Source of the DNA: CAVZLD01 sp963776055
GTDB taxonomy: Bacteria; Planctomycetota; Planctomycetia; Pirellulales; Pirellulaceae
NCBI GenBank assembly: GCA_963776055.1
Contig: CAVZLD010000006.1
Location: forward strand, 266,512 to 330,511
Reading direction: 5' to 3'
DNA: 64,000 nucleotides
The position numbers and the translations under genes are program-made. The notes beneath the pieces are model-generated. The model saw only the letters and a program-made list of their open reading frames with translations. It was not told the origin of the DNA and did no database searches. Below are positions 58,094-64,000 of this stretch, piece by piece; positions within the stretch are counted from its first letter, which is position 1; each line of letters opens with the position of its first letter.

Positions 58094-60085
58094 CTACTTT
58101 CCCGATCCGCTTGCCCGACGAAGGAGATGAGCTCGCAGCAGGACGACGCCGAGCAGGAGCAGTGCCAGCGAAGACGGTTCCGGAACCGCCTGCACCGCGT
58201 TGGGGAACAGGCCCTGCTCGTACCCGCCATCGATGAACGCCGCCACGAAATCGCCCGTGTCAAACAGCAGATTGGCATCCCAATCGCCTTCTGCCCAACT
58301 CGCTTCTTCCCCCGTTTCGTACTTTCCCGCGACAAAAACCGTCACAAAGTCTGCCGTGTCGAAGAAGCCGTTCAGATCCGCATCGCCCACGTAGGCTTTC
58401 TTCAGGTCGTGAAGCCACATGACGCGATCCCCCTCGTAATCCACGACGCCATCGTTGTTCAGATCAAACTCCGGCGGATCTTGTCGGCCGGCGATGGCTT
58501 TCGCCTGCAAGTCCAAATCCTCGGCATCCAACTGACCATTATTGTTGTAGTCCCCATCGACGAAATTCACGGTATCCGGACCGGACGCGATGTTTCCCAA
58601 GATCTGATTGATGGTCAACGCATAGTCGTAGATGCGGAACTCGTCGAACAAACCCTGGAAATTATCCTCGGAAAGGTTGTTCGACCGGCCGATCCAGTTG
58701 TTCACGTCATTCAGATTGCCGAGCTCCACGCTGATGCCATCGACCACGGTCATCAGCTCGCCGTCGCGATAGTGCAGCAGCGCGGGAGTGCCCTCCGGTC
58801 CGCCGTCGGAATCGTACACGAAAGCGATGTGAATCGCCTCGTTCAAGGGCGTCTGAATGGAGGTGTTCTCGAAATCATCTTGGCCAACCACACCCTCCTC
58901 ACTGCCCCCGAATGCGGGGTCCAGGTTGGCGATTCTTAGTTCCTGTCGGCCCAGATTGGTGCCACGAGTTACCGAGAGGGTGAAGTTGTCCTGATAGCTG
59001 CCTTCCCCACCGGGACCACCGATTTCACCCTCCTCGCTTGATCCAAACGAGAAGAACCGCGGCGTGTTGGTGGCGCCTTCCACCGTCACCCAGGTCTCAA
59101 TCGTGGCGTCGTTGAGGTTTGAGATGATCCCGTTGGGAATGTCCACGTAGGCTGCCAGATCAGACGTTCCACCATCGAGTTGCAGTTGCGATCCGGTGTA
59201 ACGTGCGCCGTCGCCTAGCACCTGGCCGTCGGCATCACCTGCCAGATCCGCTACCGTGGTGTCCTCTGCCGCTCCTGGCGGATTATTGAAATCGTACCGA
59301 TGAACCGGAAACGCCGGCAGTTTCTCGGGCTCTGGTGGTGGCGGACCCACAAAGTACGAGCTTTCTTCGGCGTAGTTTGCCAGGACTTGGGCGTCCGTGA
59401 GCACGTCGTCATGAACTCGAATGCGGCCAATCGCCAAGGTTCCATACCTTTCGAATGACAGCAGGTCGCTTTTCCACTGGGCTCCAATCACCATTTCGGG
59501 GTCAGAGTGTGGATCGAGGCCAATCGTGCTCTGCTCATTGTTCGGGATGCCATCAACGAAAACGCGCGTGGACTCGCCATCATGAATGTAGGTCAAGTGG
59601 TGCCACTGCTTGGCGTTGGGCGCTCCATTCCATCCAACATCAAAATCGCCCCAGTGACCAACCGCTCCGAAAGATTGGTCGGACCCGTAGTTGAACGACA
59701 TGTTCGACCCATCAGGACCTCCTCGACGACCCCAGGAGAGCACGGTTTCCTCGCCGGCGATCGATTCATTGAAGACCCACGCCTCGACCGTTGACGTTGG
59801 GTCCACGCCGACCAATCCGTCTGGTGCGGAATCGAGCGCCAGAAACGCGTCAGAACCATTCAGAAATACGGCGGGAGTCGTCTCGACGAGGCCACCGATC
59901 GGCGCACCTGCGACGGCCTCGAAGTCCGTGTAGGTTCCTGCATTCGTCCAGAATGTGTCACCGGTCGTATACGTGGAAGCATCCAGATCCACAAACAGTA
60001 CGCCCGCGACTTCGATGGCGTCGACGCGACCTACGAAAGAAAACAGGCTAGCGCAGATCATCCCTCGGAGTATCGTCCGTCTCAT
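58094..60085 (-). CDS. PEP-CTERM protein with two LamG-like domains and dockerin-like module
   Basis: A 663-residue protein. ATG 60085 follows AGGGAAAG. The signal peptide is ILRGMICASLFSFVGRVDA. Two laminin-G-like (concanavalin-fold) domains are evident: TSTVEAWVFNESIAGEETVLSWG..WHHLTYIHDGESTRVFVDG..GRIRVHDDVLTDAQVLANY, and DATIETWVTVEGATNTPRFFSFG..AIHIAFVYDSDG..LLHYRDGEL..FDEFRIYDYALTINQI. The full module follows (GDYNNNGQLDAEDLDLQ, DLNNDGVVDYEGDRVMWLHDLK, GDADLNGFFDTADFVTVF, AGKYETGEEASWAEGDWDANL, FDTGDFVAAFIDGGYE). The tail is AVPEPSSLALLLLGVVLLRAHLLRR. Frame intact. Surface carbohydrate binding is the likely role. Confidence 0.88.
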   Translation of the reverse strand: MRRTILRGMICASLFSFVGRVDAIEVAGVLFVDLDASTYTTGDTFWTNAGTYTDFEAVAGAPIGGLVETTPAVFLNGSDAFLALDSAPDGLVGVDPTSTVEAWVFNESIAGEETVLSWGRRGGPDGSNMSFNYGSDQSFGAVGHWGDFDVGWNGAPNAKQWHHLTYIHDGESTRVFVDGIPNNEQSTIGLDPHSDPEMVIGAQWKSDLLSFERYGTLAIGRIRVHDDVLTDAQVLANYAEESSYFVGPPPPEPEKLPAFPVHRYDFNNPPGAAEDTTVADLAGDADGQVLGDGARYTGSQLQLDGGTSDLAAYVDIPNGIISNLNDATIETWVTVEGATNTPRFFSFGSSEEGEIGGPGGEGSYQDNFTLSVTRGTNLGRQELRIANLDPAFGGSEEGVVGQDDFENTSIQTPLNEAIHIAFVYDSDGGPEGTPALLHYRDGELMTVVDGISVELGNLNDVNNWIGRSNNLSEDNFQGLFDEFRIYDYALTINQILGNIASGPDTVNFVDGDYNNNGQLDAEDLDLQAKAIAGRQDPPEFDLNNDGVVDYEGDRVMWLHDLKKAYVGDADLNGFFDTADFVTVFVAGKYETGEEASWAEGDWDANLLFDTGDFVAAFIDGGYEQGLFPNAVQAVPEPSSLALLLLGVVLLRAHLLRRASGSGK

Positions 60086-60723
60086 AATTACTTTCCCTAC
60101 CTCGAATGGTTTCGGTCGAATCCGTGGTACTGATTTTTGTAACCTTTTCTCCACAAGGTTTTTGTAACCGCCGATTCGCGTGCCTGCAATGCAGTTCCTT
60201 TCCGGATCTTCGCGATGAGGTTCAGATGCCTTGACACGAACTTCTCGTGGCGGTCGCCGTTCCGCGCCGTTCACGCAGGCGAAAAAGGCGTGAATCGTCG
60301 GAGGAAAAATGTTGACAGACGCTGCAAAGCTCCCTTCCAATGCAGACATCCGAGACCTGGAGTAACCGCGGTCGGGTGCTGGTGCACGGAATCGTACCCC
60401 GCATTTGCCTGCGGAAGCTTGCGCTGCGCAGCTATCTGTCAGATGCCAAGACGGCAGGGCAGGAACTGGCGACCCTGGCTGCTTCCGTGAATTTGGAAAC
60501 GCTTGCCGGCGATGTTTTTCCCAACATCGGGCAGGTCGCGGATTGCCAAGGCACGCATTGTTTCACGCGGCCCGCTGGTGTTCACCGTGTGGATGGGCTG
60601 CGCGAAGATGGAGTAGAGGGGGATTGTCGAGGTCGGATACGGTGGGCTGACGCAAGGGCTCGAGCCGCGCCCGGTCCAGTTAGGATCACATTTCTCTAGT
60701 CACTGCATCAATGGAGCGAAATT
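60086..60723. other. intergenic between divergent PEP-CTERM genes
   Basis: About 640 bases separating the starts at 60085 (leftward) and 60724 (rightward). It contains a direct repeat of GTTTTTGTAACC-like sequence near 60131-60169. A rightward 119-codon frame at 60340-60699 shows no family resemblance and no start signal. Confidence 0.45.
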
Positions 60724-62799
60724 ATGAAACTGTTGCGGGTTTTCGTCTGCGTCGCACTTGCCTTCGGAATGGCGCAGCCGCACGCGCTGGCCGATTTCTC
60801 CTACGATTTTGGTGCCGACGACGGTGGTTTTACCGTGGCCAATGAGGGTGGCGTTGAAGATCCTTGGGTCTATTCTGCGGCACGGGAAACGTGGAGCGTG
60901 GGGGGCAGCACCGACGTCGGTGCGCCAACAAGCTCGGGACTTCTTACGAATACCTACCAATTGGACGAAGCTGGTTCCATTGATTTAAGCTTCGATCATC
61001 GATACAGCATCGAATGGGACGGAACGCGCTGGGATGGGGCCGCGCTGATGTATCGAGTGAACGATAATGGTTTTCGCTATGTGGAGGGCAGTCAATTCGT
61101 GACAGAAGGTTATGTGGATGTGATCACCGGAAATAATGCGCTGAATGGGCTGGAAGGATTCAGCGACGTGTCAGCGGGATATTTCGACGAAGAATACATT
61201 ACCAGCGTTGTTCAGCTTGGCGACTTTAACGCCGGTGATAATGTCCAAATTGAATTCCTGGGTGCCTGGGACGAATTCGCTCGAGGCAATCCGGACGGGA
61301 CGGTACCGAATTGGGAAATCGATTCCGTGACGGTGATCGGCCAGTTGACCGTGGTTCCCGACTTTCCATTACCGCCGTTGTTTGTGGGCGGTGAAGGAAC
61401 GATCGGCCAAGATATTTACGACAGTAGCCGAAGCAACGAAGTATTTGGCACGCCGCAGGAAGTCGTTCCCGGGTTCAGCGGTCGAATCGTGACATTCGAT
61501 GAACACGCCTTCACGCTGAGTAATCACACAATCGCCGAAGAGGTACTGGACGACTATGAAGGTATCACCGCTACAGGGGCATACGACGTCGTTGATATGG
61601 CGGGCCTCCCTGGAACGTTTGGCAAAGACCTCCCCTATCCAAATGGCGTTAACAACGACAGTCAAAGCGACTTCGCCGTGGAGGTTACAGCCGATGTCGT
61701 GATTCCTGCGGGTACTTGGACCATCGGGTTCGGGTCGGACGATGGCGGGAGCATCAGGATTCCGGGGATCTCCTTCGACGATTGGCTGAACAACGACTCA
61801 ATCGACGATGACGAGCTTCGCTTCGAACAACCCCGTGCCCACGGATGGACGGTTGGTTCATTCACGTTGAATGAGCCCTTGGAGACAACGCTCACGGGAC
61901 AGTTCTATGAGCGTGGTGGTGGCGATAGTTTCGAGATCGCGGTGATTGATGAAGAGTTAGTCGAGACCCCGAACGCGGATGAAGGTTGGGTATTGTTGGG
62001 GGATGGTGTGTTCGACTGGTCGGTAACCACCATTTCCGATCCTCTGCTTAGTGCCGATCTATCTGCCGAGGTCGTGGCTCCGCAAGTATATCGATTTGAT
62101 GTGGACGGGGGCACGGACGAAGCGGATCAGATGGTCCTTGAGAATCCCGATCCTGATGTCTACACGACCATCCTCGATATTGATGGCGCGACGTTCCAAA
62201 TCGCGGGCGAAGGTGAATTCTCGAGCGGTGACAGTTTTCAGATCATCGTCGCGGATCAGATTCTGGGGACACCGACGATCACGTCACGCAATCCTGCACA
62301 CACGTGGGCTTTCGATTCCAACACCGGTTTCGTCACCTTCGGGGCCGGCGGATTGATTGGTGATTACAACAGCAACGGTGAATTGGATGTCGAAGATCTG
62401 GATCTGCAGGCGGCTGCCATTGCCGGCGGGCAGGATCCGCCCGAATTCGATCTGACAGCGGATGGTGTGGTCAACGAAGATGATCGCGTGTTCTGGCTGC
62501 ACGACTTGAAGGGTACCTGGGTCGGCGACGCCGATCTGAACGGTCTCTTCGACTCCGGGGATTTTGTGGCCGTGTTCGTCGAGGGTAAGTATGAGACGGG
62601 TGAGGCAGCCGGTTGGGCGCAAGGTGACTGGAACGCGGACCTGGTATTCGACTCGGGCGACTTTGTGTCGGCGTTTGTGGACGGCGGCTACGAAATTGGC
62701 GAATTCCCCGGCGCGGTACAGGCCGTTCCGGAACCGAGCAGTCTGACGCTGATTCTGCTGAGTCTGGCCGGCTTGCTGGGCTTGGCGCGTCGCCGTTAA
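60724..62799 (+). CDS. PEP-CTERM secreted protein with full dockerin-like module
   Basis: A 691-residue protein. ATG 60724 follows GGAG. The signal peptide is VFVCVALAFGMAQPHALA. The beta-rich region opens with YDFGADDGGFTVANEGGVEDPWVYS, has a PA14-like stretch around ADVVIPAGTWTIGFGSDDGGSIRI, and then the planctomycete-style IAGEGEFSSGDSFQIIVAD..ITSRNPAHTWAFDSNTG segment. The module is GDYNSNGELDVEDLDLQ, DLTADGVVNEDDRVFWLHDLK, GDADLNGLFDSGDFVAVF, EGKYETGEAAGWAQGDWNAD, LVFDSGDFVSAFVDGGYE. The tail is AVPEPSSLTLILLSLAGLLGLARR. Its last 150 residues are near-identical to those of the gene ending at 15624 although the N-terminal parts differ, which fits module shuffling. Frame intact. Confidence 0.87.
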   Translation: MKLLRVFVCVALAFGMAQPHALADFSYDFGADDGGFTVANEGGVEDPWVYSAARETWSVGGSTDVGAPTSSGLLTNTYQLDEAGSIDLSFDHRYSIEWDGTRWDGAALMYRVNDNGFRYVEGSQFVTEGYVDVITGNNALNGLEGFSDVSAGYFDEEYITSVVQLGDFNAGDNVQIEFLGAWDEFARGNPDGTVPNWEIDSVTVIGQLTVVPDFPLPPLFVGGEGTIGQDIYDSSRSNEVFGTPQEVVPGFSGRIVTFDEHAFTLSNHTIAEEVLDDYEGITATGAYDVVDMAGLPGTFGKDLPYPNGVNNDSQSDFAVEVTADVVIPAGTWTIGFGSDDGGSIRIPGISFDDWLNNDSIDDDELRFEQPRAHGWTVGSFTLNEPLETTLTGQFYERGGGDSFEIAVIDEELVETPNADEGWVLLGDGVFDWSVTTISDPLLSADLSAEVVAPQVYRFDVDGGTDEADQMVLENPDPDVYTTILDIDGATFQIAGEGEFSSGDSFQIIVADQILGTPTITSRNPAHTWAFDSNTGFVTFGAGGLIGDYNSNGELDVEDLDLQAAAIAGGQDPPEFDLTADGVVNEDDRVFWLHDLKGTWVGDADLNGLFDSGDFVAVFVEGKYETGEAAGWAQGDWNADLVFDSGDFVSAFVDGGYEIGEFPGAVQAVPEPSSLTLILLSLAGLLGLARRR

Positions 62800-63153
62800 T
62801 CGGTCGTTCATCCTCGATCTGCGGCGGATCATTCGCCTCGCCTGTTACGTCTATGCGTGGCTTGGCGGAAGGGGGTCGCTCGGCCTGCGCGTGGCCCCTG
62901 ACGCGGCTGCTTCCAGGAACGAGCCGCTACGGTCTTTTTCGATGCGCAAGACCACGATCCGACTTGATGAAGGGACTACGTCAATCCCGTTCGGCACGGG
63001 ATTTGCTGAGCCAGTTGTAGGGTGGGCCGCGGCTCGGTCCCTCTTCGGGAGCGACCCGCGCAATGCGCTCGCCTTGGCCCACAACTCGTGTGCCGAACAG
63101 GATTGGGACTACGTCTTTTTGACTCACCGGCAAGTGGCTGGAGGTAACGCTCA
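62800..63153. other. intergenic with repeat
   Basis: The gap between two convergent genes is mostly filled by the GTAGGGTGGGCC inverted repeat at 62980-63114. Nothing else recognised. Confidence 0.5.
62980..63114. repeat. GTAGGGTGGGCC inverted repeat, copy 2
   Basis: The left arm (62980-63028) runs ACGTCAATCC, GTTCGGCACG, then AGTTGTAGGGTGGGCC. The right arm (63076-63114) is its imperfect complement, GGCCCACAACTCGTG, TGCCGAACAGGATTG and ACTACGT. The related copy is at 51965-52054. Confidence 0.65.
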
Positions 63154-63999
63154 TCAGGCAACGAATGCACGCGGCTTTTTGCGACTACCCTCCAACGCAA
63201 AGAACGCATCGAGAAGCTCGGGGCAGATCGAATCGGGGGCCTCTGTGTCTGTCACAGATCGGTCTGTCACAGATCGGTCACCACCGAAGATGGAGGCATG
63301 CACAGCGGGGGGCTGTTGCTCGTACAATCCGGTCTGGAATGCCAGAACCATATCGGCAGAGTCGAACTCCCGATCACCATTCCAATCGCCGTCCTCCCAG
63401 CTCGAGTTCCCCTCGATCTGGTCTTCGTACTGACCGTGTTGAAAAACCTGGACCATGTCCAGGGAGTCGAAGAGTCCGTCGCGGTTGGCATCACCTGCCG
63501 TATACACAACAGGCTCAGCAGGCCCCGAGACCAGATTGAGCTCAAACGTACCGGTGATTGTCATTGTGCTTGGGACCAGTCCCGTGACAATTTCCTGAAA
63601 GACGCCGGAGACTGTGTTGCCGTCATCGCTCACCTCGGTGGTGGTCAGGCTCAGCTGGCGATTCATGTCACCTGTCACGCCCGCGAACTCTTCACTGACC
63701 AGCGACAATTCCCCTTCCACAATGGATCCCGTTAGTTGGGGTCCGCGGGCCACATCATCGCCACCCTGGTCTATCACCGGATAGCCGATCAGACCGCCGG
63801 CAACGATCGCACCGGCCACGCTGCCATTGTTTCGATCGACATACAACGAGAGTTCCATGGGCGGCAGGCCCTCCGGCTGATCCGTGGTCAGCGTGCCCAC
63901 GTAGGCCCTGCTGCCCTCGGGGAAGGGCGACGAGATTGCCTCGTCCTCGGCCGCGTCACCATCGGGCCCACCCGCGTCGCCTCCACCGCCGGGTTGCAA
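63154..63999 (-). CDS. secreted dockerin-like module protein, partial (N-terminus beyond the window)
   Basis: Reads leftward from beyond the right edge; 281 residues are visible. The first part is Gly-rich (GGGGDAGGPDGDAAEDEA), then a beta-rich domain (AYVGTLTTDQPEGLPPMELSLYVDRNNGSVAGAIVAGG..GDMNRQLSLTTTEVSDDGNTVSGVFQ), then the calcium-loop pair GDANRDGLFDSLDMVQVF and GDWNGDREFDSADMVLAFQTGLYE with the variant spacer HGQYEDQIEGNSSWED. There is no PEP-CTERM tail; it ends SRKKPRAFVA, so it is anchored or released differently from its relatives. A short tandem repeat encodes DRSVTDRSVTD near the end. Confidence 0.75.
   Translation of the reverse strand: MQPGGGGDAGGPDGDAAEDEAISSPFPEGSRAYVGTLTTDQPEGLPPMELSLYVDRNNGSVAGAIVAGGLIGYPVIDQGGDDVARGPQLTGSIVEGELSLVSEEFAGVTGDMNRQLSLTTTEVSDDGNTVSGVFQEIVTGLVPSTMTITGTFELNLVSGPAEPVVYTAGDANRDGLFDSLDMVQVFQHGQYEDQIEGNSSWEDGDWNGDREFDSADMVLAFQTGLYEQQPPAVHASIFGGDRSVTDRSVTDTEAPDSICPELLDAFFALEGSRKKPRAFVA
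63248..63277. repeat. 15-bp tandem repeat inside coding sequence
   Basis: Two exact copies of TCTGTCACAGATCGG (63248-63262, 63263-63277), encoding repeated DRSVT on the minus strand between the calcium-loop module and the C-terminus. Confidence 0.85.
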
Positions 64000-64000
64000 C

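Noticed and set aside
60340..60699. 119-codon plus-strand frame upstream of the 60724 gene
   Set aside because: No ribosome binding site, no recognisable family, and it ends in low-complexity Arg/Ala sequence.

Overview
The window looks like a chromosomal segment from a planctomycete, most likely Pirellulales-like. The evidence is the gene repertoire: Tat-exported Gfo/Idh/MocA oxidoreductases, a type I sulfatase, a XylR-type AraC regulator, PQQ-like beta-propellers, a kinase-type membrane tail, and at least nine secreted proteins ending in a PEP-CTERM sorting tail, most preceded by dockerin-like calcium-binding loops. I saw no rRNA, tRNA, CRISPR array or intact transposase.

Layout. 0.5-8.1 kb (minus strand): sulfatase, secretin-N-domain protein, PEP-CTERM protein and a DUF4914-type protein with a PEPCK/HPr-kinase-like P-loop. 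8.9-15.6 kb (plus): Gfo/Idh/MocA enzyme, PL11 rhamnogalacturonan lyase and two PEP-CTERM proteins. 15.9-26.4 kb: GH71/99-like hydrolase, lipase, AI-2E transporter, then a minus-strand set of ADP-ribosylglycohydrolase family protein, sugar isomerase and PQQ-like propeller. 26.7-33.1 kb (plus): SSS symporter, GH95 fucosidase-type enzyme and S9 peptidase. 33.2-36.8 kb: Gfo/Idh/MocA plus sugar-phosphate isomerase/epimerase divergent from a XylR-type regulator. 40.2-46 kb (plus): tight cluster of GH43-like propeller, Nramp-like transporter, alpha/beta hydrolase, NAD-dependent epimerase and DHDPS-type aldolase. 46-63.9 kb: more PEP-CTERM proteins, an ankyrin/TolB protein, aldo/keto reductase, exported beta-carbonic anhydrase and decayed gene fragments.

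The genes fit together as polysaccharide breakdown (rhamnogalacturonan, fucosylated and sulfated glycans), sugar uptake and sugar oxidation/isomerisation, plus a paralogous set of surface proteins presumably sorted by an exosortase encoded elsewhere.

Three cautions or highlights. About fifteen conserved genes are split by single indels, often in short homopolymers, so sequence error is likely and I annotate them as whole genes. The sugar isomerase ending at 23428 is different: it is interrupted by an in-frame UGA, continues in the same frame to an ATGA overlap with the next gene, and carries a perfect hairpin 13 nt after the UGA, so it is a selenocysteine candidate. Several dispersed palindromic repeat families lie between genes; one accompanies PEP-CTERM gene ends and a relic of such an end.
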